A stretch of DNA of 64,000 bases, taken from positions 1 through 64,000 of the forward strand of contig CABRHW010000008.1 in NCBI GenBank assembly GCA_902470765.1. The letters are read 5' to 3'. Position numbers and translations under genes: made by a program. The notes below the pieces were generated by a model. It did not search any database, had not been told where the DNA came from, and saw only the letters and a list, made by a program, of their open reading frames with translations. This DNA is from an uncultured Collinsella sp. GTDB taxonomy: Bacteria; Actinomycetota; Coriobacteriia; Coriobacteriales; Coriobacteriaceae. Below, one piece after another: positions 41,770 to 50,886 of this stretch (the stretch's first letter is position 1; the number at the start of each line of letters is the position of its first letter).

Positions 41770-44664
41770 ATGACCCAGCCCCTGCCCTGGGAAAAGAACA
41801 CTGCTGCGCCCGTGCCGCCCGCGCCGGAACCCGTGCCGCTCGATGCGTACACCGCCCCCGCCGCGCCGGAGCCCGAGCTCGTTCCGCTCGACATCTACGA
41901 CGCCCCGGCTCCGACGCCCAAACCCGCCAAGCCGCTCGTCGATATCGATAGCCTGAATCCCGCCCAGCGCGAGGCGGTCTTGACCACCGAGGGTCCGTTG
42001 CTGGTGCTCGCCGGCGCCGGTTCGGGTAAGACTCGCGTCTTGACCTTCCGAATCGCACATATGCTCAGCGACCTGGGTGTTAAGCCTTGGCAGGTTCTTG
42101 CCATCACGTTTACCAACAAGGCCGCGGCCGAGATGCGTGAGCGTCTGGCAGCGCTCATCCCCAGTGGCACCCGCGGCATGTGGGTGTGCACCTTCCACGC
42201 CATGTGCGTGCGCATGCTGCGCGAGGACGCCGACCTGCTGGGCTACACCGGTCAGTTCACCATCTACGATGATGACGACTCGAAGCGTATGGTGCGCGAC
42301 ATTATGCAGGCGCTCGGCATTGAGCAAAAGCAGTTCCCCATCAACATGATCCGCAGCAAGATCAGCTCGGCAAAAAACGCTATGATCGGGCCCGAGGACA
42401 TGCTCAAATCCGCCGACAGCCCTAATGACAAAAAGGCCGCGCAGGTCTACCTGGAGCTGGAGCGCCGCCTGCGCGCCGCCAATGCGATGGACTTCGACGA
42501 CCTGCTCGTGCGCGCGCTCGAGCTGCTGCGCACCCGCCCCGAGGTGCTCGAAAAGTACCAGGAGCGCTTTCGCTACATTAGCGTCGACGAGTATCAGGAC
42601 ACCAACCACGTCCAGTACGAGATCGCCAACCTGCTGGCCGCCAAGTACCAAAATCTCATGGTCGTGGGCGACGACGACCAGTCCATTTATAGCTGGCGTG
42701 GCGCCGACATCACCAATATCCTGGATTTTGAGAAGGACTTTAAAGACTGCAAGACCGTCAAACTGGAGCAGAACTACCGCTCCACGGGTCATATCCTGAG
42801 CGCCGCCAACGCCGTGGTGCGCCATAACTCGCAGCGCAAGGACAAGCGCCTGTTTACGGCGGAGGGCGACGGCGAGAAGATCCAGGCCTTCCAGGCGAGC
42901 GACGAGCGCGACGAGGGCCGCTGGATTGCCGGCGAGATCGAAAAGCTGCATGCCAAGGGTACGAGCTACGACGACATCGCCGTGTTCTACCGCACCAACG
43001 CCCAGTCGCGCATTCTCGAAGATATGTTCCTGCGCGCGGGCGTGCCCTACAAGATCGTGGGCGGCACGCGATTCTTCGACCGTGCCGAGATCCGCGACGT
43101 TATGGCATACCTCAAGATGATCGTGAACCCGGCCGACGAGATGAGCGTCAAGCGCGTCATCAATACGCCGCGCCGCGGTATCGGCTCCACCTCGATCCAA
43201 AAGATTGAGCAGCTGGCGCGCGACAACCGTTGCTCGTTCTTCCAGGCCTGTGAGATCGCGTGCGCCGAGACCGGCATGTTTAGCGCCAAGGTGCGCACTG
43301 GCCTGTCGAGCTTTGTGTCGCTGGTGCGCGAGGGTCGCCGCATGGACGGCGAGCTCAAGGACGTCGTCGAGATGATTGTCGACAAGACGGGCCTGCTGCA
43401 GGCCTTCCGCGCCGAGGGCACCATGGAGTCCGAGAGCCGTGCCGAGAACATCCAGGAATTCTTGGGCGTCGCCGCCGAATTTGAAGAGACGCACGAGGAT
43501 ATCGAGGGTACGCTTGAGAGCTTGGAAGAGCTGCGCGCAGCCGGTGTTGCTGACGTGCCTGCCGAGCCCGAGTCTGTCGTGGTGAGTGCGCCCGCGCCCG
43601 AGCCGGGACCGTCCGCACCGGCATCCTCGTTTGAGGCACTCGTCGGCGCGCGCGATGCCGCAGGTTCCAATCCGCTCGATAGCCTAGCCGCCCCGGCGCT
43701 CTCGCCGCAGGATGCCCTGGCTGCTGCCATCGCGGGTAACGCCTATGCCGCGCCGACGGAGCTACCGGCGGGCGCCGTGCATGCCGACGAGATCGAGCGC
43801 ACCTACGGTCCGCTCACCTGTAAGGCGCTGCCCGCTCTCATGGAGTGGCTTGCCCTGCGCTCCGACTTGGATTCTTTGGCAGGCGAGACGCATGCCATTA
43901 CCATGATGACCATCCACTCCGCCAAGGGCCTGGAGTTCCCCGCGGTGTTCGTGGCCGGCATGGAGGAGGGCATCTTCCCGCACGTGCACGACTTTGGCGG
44001 CAGCGATGACCCGGGCAAGCTCGAGGAGGAGCGTCGCCTGGCCTACGTTGCCATCACGCGTGCCCGTAAGCGACTGTTCTTGACCTATGCGGCCACACGT
44101 CGCACCTACGGTTCGACCTCTGCCAACCCGCGCTCGCGCTTCCTCAACGAGATTCCGTTTGAGGATATCGAGTTTAGCGGTATCGGCTCTGCCGGTTTTG
44201 AGGGCACGGGCTGGGAGAAGCGCGGCGACCGTCACGGCACCTTTGGCTCGGGCATGGGCTCGGATATGTATGGCGGCAAGGTGTTTGGCTCGCATACGCG
44301 CTCGACCGGCGGTTCCGGTTCGCGCGGCGGATCGAGCTTTGACGACTTCTTTGGCGGCAGCAGCTACGGGACCGAGCGCCATCGTGGGGTTTCGCCCGAT
44401 GCCGGCCGTGTTGCCTCGACCTTTGGCTCGGGCGCGCCGCGAGCCAAAAAGCCCTCGTCCAAGGTGTCCCCGACGGTGGAGCGCAAGGTCGATCGCGCCA
44501 GCGCATCGCAGGACTTTGCCGCGGGCGATACCGTGAGCCACAAGACCTTTGGCACGGGTACCGTGATCTCGGTCGCCGGAGACATGATCGAGGTCCAATT
44601 CGAAAAGACCGGCCAGACCAAAAAGCTGATGAAGGGTTTTGCACCGATCGTCAAGCTGTCGTAA
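41770..44664 (+). CDS. pcrA: UvrD/PcrA-type DNA helicase
   Basis: This 964-residue superfamily 1A helicase acts in repair and replication. It has the Q motif LNPAQREAVL, Walker A AGAGSGKT (81-88), the Walker B region SVDEYQDTNHVQYEI, GDDDQSIYSWRGA, NYRSTGHIL, TIHSAKGLEFPAVFVAGMEEGIFPH and VAITRARKRLFL. The C-terminal Tudor-like domain is GDTVSHKTFGTGTVISV. Three parts are unusual: a Pro/Ala-rich N-terminal extension of about 55 residues, a Pro/Ala/Ser-rich insertion at about 592-677 in domain 2B, and a long Gly/Ser linker before the Tudor-like part. Confidence 0.93.
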   Translation: MTQPLPWEKNTAAPVPPAPEPVPLDAYTAPAAPEPELVPLDIYDAPAPTPKPAKPLVDIDSLNPAQREAVLTTEGPLLVLAGAGSGKTRVLTFRIAHMLSDLGVKPWQVLAITFTNKAAAEMRERLAALIPSGTRGMWVCTFHAMCVRMLREDADLLGYTGQFTIYDDDDSKRMVRDIMQALGIEQKQFPINMIRSKISSAKNAMIGPEDMLKSADSPNDKKAAQVYLELERRLRAANAMDFDDLLVRALELLRTRPEVLEKYQERFRYISVDEYQDTNHVQYEIANLLAAKYQNLMVVGDDDQSIYSWRGADITNILDFEKDFKDCKTVKLEQNYRSTGHILSAANAVVRHNSQRKDKRLFTAEGDGEKIQAFQASDERDEGRWIAGEIEKLHAKGTSYDDIAVFYRTNAQSRILEDMFLRAGVPYKIVGGTRFFDRAEIRDVMAYLKMIVNPADEMSVKRVINTPRRGIGSTSIQKIEQLARDNRCSFFQACEIACAETGMFSAKVRTGLSSFVSLVREGRRMDGELKDVVEMIVDKTGLLQAFRAEGTMESESRAENIQEFLGVAAEFEETHEDIEGTLESLEELRAAGVADVPAEPESVVVSAPAPEPGPSAPASSFEALVGARDAAGSNPLDSLAAPALSPQDALAAAIAGNAYAAPTELPAGAVHADEIERTYGPLTCKALPALMEWLALRSDLDSLAGETHAITMMTIHSAKGLEFPAVFVAGMEEGIFPHVHDFGGSDDPGKLEEERRLAYVAITRARKRLFLTYAATRRTYGSTSANPRSRFLNEIPFEDIEFSGIGSAGFEGTGWEKRGDRHGTFGSGMGSDMYGGKVFGSHTRSTGGSGSRGGSSFDDFFGGSSYGTERHRGVSPDAGRVASTFGSGAPRAKKPSSKVSPTVERKVDRASASQDFAAGDTVSHKTFGTGTVISVAGDMIEVQFEKTGQTKKLMKGFAPIVKLS

Positions 44665-44671
44665 TCCCGGC

Positions 44672-44801
44672 GGACCTGGGCGGGCGTATGGGGCAACATC
44701 GCCTGCTCGGGCAGTCCTGCGCAAGACGGAGGCCACATTAAGTGGCCTCCTTTGCGTGCGGAACTCGCGATCGATGTTGCCCCATACGCCCGCCCAGGTC
44801 C
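44672..44801. repeat. Large perfect palindrome after pcrA with inner hairpin
   Basis: Two perfect 30-bp arms (44672-44701 and 44772-44801; they start GGACCTGGGCGGGCGTATGG) enclose a 70-base loop. That loop holds a second perfect hairpin GGAGGCCAC / GTGGCCTCC (44728-44750) followed by TTTGCG. It lies between convergent pcrA and manA. Confidence 0.85.
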
Positions 44802-44881
44802 TTGGGTAACGTTGCTGGACGAACGTCGCTTTGCTCGTTCGCTTTTTGATCTGGAGAGCCGGGTGGGCTGATGGATAGATA

Positions 44882-44930
44882 CAACAAGGGGCTCCCCCGT
44901 TGAAGAACGGGGGAGCCCCTTGTTGCGTTT
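44882..44930. terminator. Strong bidirectional terminator
   Basis: A perfect 20-bp stem CAACAAGGGGCTCCCCCGTT and its complement around GAAG is flanked by CGTTTTGG on the right. It is placed to end the leftward manA transcript and any read-through from pcrA. Confidence 0.88.
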
Positions 44931-44946
44931 TGGTTGTTGTTGCGAC

Positions 44947-45879
44947 CTAGAGGTGGCTGACGATCAGTTCCATATTGCCCTCGAGCTCGATCTTGTCCAC
45001 GGTGCTCGGAGCCAGCAGGTGACTTCCCTTGTGGACGGGGTCGCCGCAGATGGTGCCTTCGCCGTCGATGACCGACAGACACATGAAGGGCCAGCGCTGG
45101 TCGAGGGTCTTGCTGCCGTCGACGCGCACGCGATCGACGGTGTAGCAGGGGTTGGACTCGAGCTCGGTCACGCCGTCCACCTCGGGCGCGGTTATCGTGC
45201 CGTCGGTCGGAGCCTGAGCATCAAAGTTTATGCAGTCGAGGCTCTGCTCAATGTGCAGGGGACGCAGTTTGCCGTCGGTGCCGGGGCGGTCGTAATCGTA
45301 CAGGCGATACGTCACGTCGCACGACTGCTGCGTTTCCAAAATGAGCGTGCCGGCCTTGATGGCGTGAACGGTACCGGAATCAATCTGGAAAAAGTCGCCC
45401 TTGTGGATCGGTACTACGTTGAGCATGTCGTCCCAGCGGCCGTCCTTGATCATCTGTGCGGCCTCGGTGCGGTCTTTAGCGCGCTGGCCGACGATGATCG
45501 TGGCGCCGGGCCCGCAATCCAGCACGTACCAACACTCGGTTTTACCCAGGCTGCCGTTCTCGTGCTCGGCGGCGTACTCGTCGTTGGGATGAATCTGGAT
45601 CGAAAGGTCGTCCTTGGCGTCCAGAATCTTAATGAGCAGCGGGAACTCCTTGCCCTCGCAATTGCCAAAAAGTTCACGGTGCTCGGCCCACAGCCACGAC
45701 AGCGTGTGGCCGGCGTACGGTCCCTCAGCAATCTGGCAGTCGCCGTTGGGATGGGCCGAGATAGCCCAGAACTCACCGATGGGACCTTCGGGAATGTCGT
45801 AACCAAATACGGTTTCGAGCTGGCGGCCACCCCAGATCTTCTTGCGGAAGAACGGCGTCAGTTTAATCAAATCGGACAT
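44947..45879 (-). CDS. manA: Mannose-6-phosphate isomerase, class I (short form)
   Basis: This 310-residue cupin enzyme interconverts mannose-6-phosphate and fructose-6-phosphate. Zinc ligands appear in LSIQIHPND, GKTECWYVLD and DSGTVHAIKAG. The length fits the Bacillus-type short ManA. I chose ATG 45879 (MSDLIK) because GGAGGT lies seven bases upstream. The ATG two codons before would sit against the ribosome site. Confidence 0.9.
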   Translation of the reverse strand: MSDLIKLTPFFRKKIWGGRQLETVFGYDIPEGPIGEFWAISAHPNGDCQIAEGPYAGHTLSWLWAEHRELFGNCEGKEFPLLIKILDAKDDLSIQIHPNDEYAAEHENGSLGKTECWYVLDCGPGATIIVGQRAKDRTEAAQMIKDGRWDDMLNVVPIHKGDFFQIDSGTVHAIKAGTLILETQQSCDVTYRLYDYDRPGTDGKLRPLHIEQSLDCINFDAQAPTDGTITAPEVDGVTELESNPCYTVDRVRVDGSKTLDQRWPFMCLSVIDGEGTICGDPVHKGSHLLAPSTVDKIELEGNMELIVSHL

Positions 45880-45953
45880 ATTCATACCTCCATTGTGTTG
45901 CGCGGGCGCTGCGCAAAGCAGCGCAAAACGAGCGCCCGCATGACTACAAAAAC

Positions 45954-46673
45954 CTACGCTAACGTTACATTGTGCAACTCAAAGCGGTCGCCAACGTTGC
46001 GCGAGGTCGAATACTCAAAGGTGGCGCCGCTGTCCAAAAAGCCAATCTGGGTGAGCTCGAGCAGGGGAGAGCCAGGTTTGGTGTCCAGACGCTCGGCTTC
46101 TTCCTCGGTTGCTGCCACGGCTCGAATGGTACGGTGAAAGCTCGAAATCTTCAGGCCACATTGCTCTCGGATGAAGCGGTAGAGCGATCCGTACAGGTCC
46201 TTCTTTTTCAGCCCCGGAATCAGCTCGAGGGGCATGTAGGTGTACTCGATAACGATGGGCTTCTCATCGGCCTGACGCACGCGCACGACGTGATAGGCAA
46301 AGTCATCCTCGGCAATTCCCAGCTGGGCTGCGATGTCCGCCGGTGGATTAACGATCGAGAAATCGTAGACCACCGAGGTCACCTTCTCCCCGCGGTGCTC
46401 ATACGAAAAACCTTGGGCACGGTCGTTTTTGCCCTGGAAAAACGCCTGGCCGGGAAGTCCCGCCGTGTCCTTAACGTAGGTACCCGATCCGCGCCGGCTG
46501 GTAATAAGGCCTTCCTCGGTGATTTGTTCAATAGCTCGTTTGACGGTGATTTTGGAAACGCTATAGAGCTCGCAGAACTCAACGACGGTGGGAAGCTTGT
46601 CGCCCGGTTTAAGAGCGCCATCCTCAATACTTCGACGAATATCTGCAGCTATCGCCTCGTATTTGGGAATCAT
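45954..46673 (-). CDS. GntR/HutC-type regulator with UTRA domain
   Basis: This 239-residue regulator has an N-terminal GntR winged helix (YEAIAADIRRSIEDGALKPGDKLPTVVEFCELYSVSKITVKRAIEQITEEGLI) and a C-terminal UTRA sensor domain (about residues 85-235, with VIEYTYMPLELIPGL and SSFHRTIRAV). It is divergent from the beta-glucoside genes and probably represses them until a phosphorylated glucoside binds. GGAGGTTCC precedes its ATG. Confidence 0.88.
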   Translation of the reverse strand: MIPKYEAIAADIRRSIEDGALKPGDKLPTVVEFCELYSVSKITVKRAIEQITEEGLITSRRGSGTYVKDTAGLPGQAFFQGKNDRAQGFSYEHRGEKVTSVVYDFSIVNPPADIAAQLGIAEDDFAYHVVRVRQADEKPIVIEYTYMPLELIPGLKKKDLYGSLYRFIREQCGLKISSFHRTIRAVAATEEEAERLDTKPGSPLLELTQIGFLDSGATFEYSTSRNVGDRFELHNVTLA

Positions 46674-46702
46674 GGAACCTCCTTTCCGACATATATGAAA
46701 AC

Positions 46703-46790
46703 AAAAGTAAGTATAACCCTCAACAGGGCACCCATATTACTTTTATCTAAGAAGTTCGAGAAAGAAAAAAGAAAGAGACGCTTTACTTTT
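46703..46790. promoter_or_regulatory. Likely GntR operator half-sites in the gntR-bglA gap
   Basis: AAAAGTAA (46703-46710) faces TTACTTTT (46737-46744), and another TTACTTTT lies at 46783-46790. They sit in the A+T-rich half of the 303-bp divergent gap and are the best candidates for the UTRA regulator. No other gene is seen in the gap. A piece near 46852-46876 resembles the palindrome at 50786-50841. Confidence 0.5.
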
Positions 46791-46976
46791 AAAATTAGAG
46801 CGCTATAGTTTCAGCAACAAACGGAATCCTGCCGCAGAACAGGATTGACTGTTTGGGGACGGTTTTGTTTTGGCAGGTTGGATATCGGTATGACCGGTGC
46901 GCGCCCGCGCCGGATAACCTGTCAAAGCAAACCCGTCTCCAACCGGAAGCTCTAGAACACGAAAGCGAGGACTTTG

Positions 46977-48377
46977 ATGGCACAGTATCAGCTGCCCAAC
47001 GACTTCTTCTTTGGCGCTGCTATGTCCGGCCCGCAGACTGAGGGTCAGTGGAACCAAGGCGGCAAGCTCGAGAACCTGTGGGACACCTGGTCCATCCAGG
47101 ATCTGGGTTCGTTCTACAACTGCGTTGGCTCTTATGCCGGCAATGACTTTATGGCCAAGTACCAGGAGGACTTTCGCATTTTGAAGGACTTGGGCCTGGA
47201 TACCTATCGCACTTCCATTCAGTGGAGCCGTCTGCTCGATGCCGACGGCAACCTTAATGAGGAGGGCGCTGCGTGGTATCACGAGCTGTTCCGCGCCTCT
47301 CGCGAGGCTGGTCTGGAGCCGTTCGTCAACCTGTACCACTTTGACATGCCCACCTACCTCTTTAACCGTGGCGGCTGGGAGAGCCGTGAGGTTGTCGAGG
47401 CTTACGCGCATTACGCCGACGTCGCCTTCCACGAGTTTGGCCAGGAGATTAAGTACTGGTTCACCTTTAACGAGCCCATCGTCGAGCCCGAGCAGCGCTA
47501 TCAGGAGGGTGTGTGGTTCCCGCAACTCCACGACTTCAACCGCGCTCGCACCGTGCAGTATCACATCTCGCTGGCACATGCGCTGGCCGTGGCCAACTAT
47601 CGTAAGGCCTATGACGAGGGCGTTATTCGCGCCGATGCCAAGATCGGCATGATCAACTGCTTTACTCCGGTCTACACCAAGGAGAACCCCAGCGAGGCAG
47701 ACCTCGAGGCCGTGCGTATGACCAGCGGCATCAACAATCGCTGGTGGCTCGACCTTATTACCAAGGGCGAGCTTCCTGCCGACGTGCTCGACAGCCTGGC
47801 CGAGGGCGGCGTTAAGCTCCCGTTCCGTGCCGGCGACCAAGAGATTCTCAAGCAGGGTGTTGTCGACTGGCTCGGCTGCAACTACTACCACCCCACGCGC
47901 GTTCAGGCACCGGCGAGTAAGGTCGACCAGTACGGCCTGCCGCATTTTGCCGACGAGTACGTATGGCCCGACGCCGTTATGAACGAGAGCCGCGGCTGGG
48001 AGATCTACCCGCAGGGCCTCTACGACTTTGGCATGGACTGCGCTAAGAACTACCCCGATCTTGAGTGGTTCGTTTCCGAGAACGGTATCGGCATCATGGA
48101 CGAATACAAGAACCGCGATGCCGAAGGAACCATCCAGGATGACTACCGAGTCGACTTTGTGCGCCAACACCTGGAGTGGGTTGCCAAGGCAATCTCCGAG
48201 GGCGCCAAATGCCGGGGCTATCACTACTGGGCCGTCATCGATAACTGGTCTTGGGCCAATGCCTTTAAGAATCGCTATGGCTTTGTCGAGGTCGATCTCA
48301 TGGACGGCTACAAGCGCCGCCTTAAGAAGTCGGCAGCCTGGCTCAAACAGGTCGCCACGACCCACGTGGTTGATTAG
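46977..48377 (+). CDS. bglA: 6-phospho-beta-glucosidase (GH1)
   Basis: This 466-residue GH1 glycosidase has the acid/base Glu in YWFTFNEPIV (about residue 165) and the nucleophile in WFVSENGIGI (about residue 365). It starts LPNDFFFGAAMSGPQTEGQWN. Next to a cellobiose-type PTS it should cleave imported 6-phospho-beta-glucosides such as cellobiose-6-phosphate. ATG 46977 follows GCGAGGA. Codon use is strongly biased. Confidence 0.9.
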   Translation: MAQYQLPNDFFFGAAMSGPQTEGQWNQGGKLENLWDTWSIQDLGSFYNCVGSYAGNDFMAKYQEDFRILKDLGLDTYRTSIQWSRLLDADGNLNEEGAAWYHELFRASREAGLEPFVNLYHFDMPTYLFNRGGWESREVVEAYAHYADVAFHEFGQEIKYWFTFNEPIVEPEQRYQEGVWFPQLHDFNRARTVQYHISLAHALAVANYRKAYDEGVIRADAKIGMINCFTPVYTKENPSEADLEAVRMTSGINNRWWLDLITKGELPADVLDSLAEGGVKLPFRAGDQEILKQGVVDWLGCNYYHPTRVQAPASKVDQYGLPHFADEYVWPDAVMNESRGWEIYPQGLYDFGMDCAKNYPDLEWFVSENGIGIMDEYKNRDAEGTIQDDYRVDFVRQHLEWVAKAISEGAKCRGYHYWAVIDNWSWANAFKNRYGFVEVDLMDGYKRRLKKSAAWLKQVATTHVVD

Positions 48378-48497
48378 CGACCGGGCGAACGCCCAGACCG
48401 CGCGCCGCCGCGCGCAACACATGGCACATCTGGTGGCAGAGGGCGACAGACCACCGTGCGCATAGGAAAAGGCCGGATTTGAAAGTTAGGAGCAATC

Positions 48498-49841
48498 ATG
48501 GCCAGTGACAACGGAAAGAGCTTCCTCGACAAGTTTGCCGAGGTCTCTGCGAAGGTGGGAAACCAGGTTCACCTGCGTTCCCTGCGTGACGCCTTCGCGA
48601 CCATCACGCCGCTCTATATCCTTGCGGGTATCGCGGTTCTTATTAACAACGTCGTGTTCCCTCTGTTCCCGCTCGATGCGGCGGGCCTTGCCAACCTTCA
48701 GACGTGGGGCTCGGCAATTACGCTGGGCACCCTCAACGTCTCTGCCATTATCTTGGCCGGATTGATTGGCTATAGCCTCGCCAAGAACAAGCGTTTCGAT
48801 AACCCGCTCGCTTGCGTGGTCGTCGCCATCTCTGCCTTCGTCATCATGATGCCGCAGCAGATCACCGCCTCGCTTGCCGCCACGAGCCCGCTGCTCACCG
48901 ACAAGATCACCTCCGCCGAGGTCACGGGCGCCCTTTCGACTGCCAACACCGGCACTAACGGTCTGTTCTCGGCCATTATCATCGCTCTGCTCTCCGTCTC
49001 GCTCTTCATCAAGATTTCTGGCGTCGAGAAGCTCAAGGTTAAGCTGGGCGAGGGCGTGCCTCCCGCGGTCTCCAACTCCTTCAACGTCATGATCCCGATG
49101 CTGCTCAACCTCGCAATCTTCGCTCTTGCCGCAGCCCTGCTCGCCGCGTGCGCCGGCACCGATCTGTGCGCCATCATCTCCACGTGCATCTCCAACCCGC
49201 TCAAGAACATCATGAACGCCGGTCCGTGGGCTGTTATCCTCATCTACACCCTTGCCAACCTGCTGTTCTGCGTCGGTATTCACCAGTCCACCATCTCTGG
49301 CGCTACCGTCGAGCCGATCCTGACCATGCTTATCGTCGACAACATGGCTACCTTTGCCGCCGGTGGCACCATCCAGCCCGATCACTACATGAACATGCAG
49401 ATCGTTAACAGCTTCGCCCTCATCGGCGGCTCGGGCTGCACCCTCATGCTTCTGCTCGACACGCTCCTGTTCTCCAAGAACAAGGCTTCCGAGACCGTTT
49501 CCAAGATGGCTATCCTGCCTGGTCTGTTCAACATCAACGAGCCGGTTATCTACGGTTACCCCATCGTGTACAACCTGCCGCTCATGATCCCGTTTGTTCT
49601 TCTTCCCGACCTGTTCATCGGCATCACCTATGGCCTTACCTGCGCAGGCATCATCAGCCCCTGCATCGCCCAGGTGCCCTGGACCATGCCTCCCGTCATC
49701 AATGCCCTGCTCGCTACGGGCTTTGACTGGCGCGCCGGCGTGTGGCAGGCTCTCGAGATTGTCATTGGCATGGCCGTCTACCTGCCCTTTATGAAGATTT
49801 CCGAGAAGGCAATCGCCAAGCAGGAGGCTCTCGCCGAGTAG
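48498..49841 (+). CDS. celB: PTS EIIC component, lactose/cellobiose family
   Basis: This 447-residue membrane permease has about ten hydrophobic segments. It shows the EIIC(Lac) features LRDAFATITPLYILAG near the N-terminus, INEPVIYGYPIVYNLPLMIPFVL, with the conserved NEP motif, and TMPPVINALLATGFDWRAGVWQ. It moves beta-glucosides across the membrane during phosphorylation. AGGAGCA precedes the ATG. Confidence 0.9.
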   Translation: MASDNGKSFLDKFAEVSAKVGNQVHLRSLRDAFATITPLYILAGIAVLINNVVFPLFPLDAAGLANLQTWGSAITLGTLNVSAIILAGLIGYSLAKNKRFDNPLACVVVAISAFVIMMPQQITASLAATSPLLTDKITSAEVTGALSTANTGTNGLFSAIIIALLSVSLFIKISGVEKLKVKLGEGVPPAVSNSFNVMIPMLLNLAIFALAAALLAACAGTDLCAIISTCISNPLKNIMNAGPWAVILIYTLANLLFCVGIHQSTISGATVEPILTMLIVDNMATFAAGGTIQPDHYMNMQIVNSFALIGGSGCTLMLLLDTLLFSKNKASETVSKMAILPGLFNINEPVIYGYPIVYNLPLMIPFVLLPDLFIGITYGLTCAGIISPCIAQVPWTMPPVINALLATGFDWRAGVWQALEIVIGMAVYLPFMKISEKAIAKQEALAE

Positions 49842-50001
49842 AACGCCTAACGTTCGTCCCTTTCACCTTTGCGGGCGCCGGTACGCGGTGCCGGTGCCCG
49901 CGGCTCTCTCCCTTGTGTAAAGATGCAGAGGGGTGGGCACAATAGCCGCAAGGAATACAACCAGTGTCGTCTGCGCGCCGCGCAGTTATAAGGAGGAAAC
50001 C

Positions 50002-50304
50002 ATGAAGAAGATCATGCTCTGCTGCAATGCCGGTATGTCCACGAGCCTGCTGGTCCAGAAGATGCAGGCCGAGGTTGCGAACCGTGGTCTGGATATTGAG
50101 ATCGAGGCTCGTCCCATGAACGAGGCCCACGATCACCTGGACGAGTGCGACATGTTGCTGCTTGGCCCGCAGATCGGCTACACCAAGGGTGACTTTGAGA
50201 AGGAGGCCGCTGGCCGCTTCCCGGTCGAGGTCATCAACATGGTCGACTACGGCCGCATGAACGCTGCCGGCATTATCGACCACTGCGTCAGCGTGATGGG
50301 ATAG
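50002..50304 (+). CDS. celA: PTS EIIB component, lactose/cellobiose family
   Basis: This 100-residue protein begins MKKIMLCCNAGMSTSLLVQKM with the phosphorylated Cys8 in CNAGMSTS. It hands the phosphate to the sugar bound by EIIC. AAGGAGGAAA is a strong site. It lies 160 bp after the EIIC gene and next to EIIA. Confidence 0.92.
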   Translation: MKKIMLCCNAGMSTSLLVQKMQAEVANRGLDIEIEARPMNEAHDHLDECDMLLLGPQIGYTKGDFEKEAAGRFPVEVINMVDYGRMNAAGIIDHCVSVMG

Positions 50305-50313
50305 GTGCTCCGC

Positions 50314-50646
50314 ATGGAGGATATGAACGAACTGCAGATGACCTGCTTTGAGATCATCAGCTACGTCGGTACCGCCAAGAGCATGTACATCAATGCCGTG
50401 CAAAAGGCCAAGGAGGGCGATTTTGACGCCGCCGAGGAGCTTATCAAGCAGGGCGACGAGGCCTATAACGGTGGCCACGATGTTCACATGGGGCTTCTGA
50501 AGAAGGAGGCCAACGGCGAGCGTAACGGCGAGGCCCCGTTGATTCTGCTGCATGCCGAAGACCAGATGGCCGGTACCGAGACCATGCGCGTCATGGCGAC
50601 GGAGCTCATCGAAATCCACAAGCAGCTGCAGGCACTTAAGGCCTAG
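50314..50646 (+). CDS. celC: PTS EIIA component, lactose/cellobiose family
   Basis: This helical EIIA of about 110 residues has the phospho-acceptor His in LILLHAEDQMAGTETM. The family opening MTCFEIISYVGTAKSMYINAV is clear. I placed the start at ATG 50314. GTG 50305, directly after the EIIB stop, and ATG 50323 are also possible. It completes a EIIC-EIIB-EIIA set. Confidence 0.9.
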   Translation: MEDMNELQMTCFEIISYVGTAKSMYINAVQKAKEGDFDAAEELIKQGDEAYNGGHDVHMGLLKKEANGERNGEAPLILLHAEDQMAGTETMRVMATELIEIHKQLQALKA

Positions 50647-50703
50647 TCGGCGTTATCGCCGCGAAGGACCGTGCGGTCCAACAGACAACATAGTCCCTTT
50701 GAC

Positions 50704-50742
50704 GGGCGCCGGGAGTCTCCGCCTCCCGGCGCCTTTATTTTT
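50704..50742 (+). terminator. Terminator of the beta-glucoside PTS unit
   Basis: GGCGCCGGGAG pairs with CTCCCGGCGCC and is followed by TTTATTTTT. Confidence 0.9.
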
Positions 50743-50785
50743 GGGGATGGTCTTGCGCGGCCTGTTAAGCAGCCATTTGCGTTTC

Positions 50786-50841
50786 CCCAGATAAAACCTG
50801 CCAAACAAACCTGTCCCTTTTTGGTAGGTTTTTGTCTTGGG
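50786..50841. repeat. Imperfect palindrome before the ROK gene
   Basis: CCCAGATAAAACCTGCCAAA (50786-50805) pairs with a complementary right arm (50818-50841, TTGGTAGG...TCTTGGG) with few mismatches. The left part, CCTGCCAAACAAACCTGTCCC-like, resembles a stretch at 46852-46876 in reverse. Confidence 0.55.
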
Positions 50842-50886
50842 AGCGGTACCATACAGGCAATGTTTAAACGAGAAAGGTGGGCTCCC

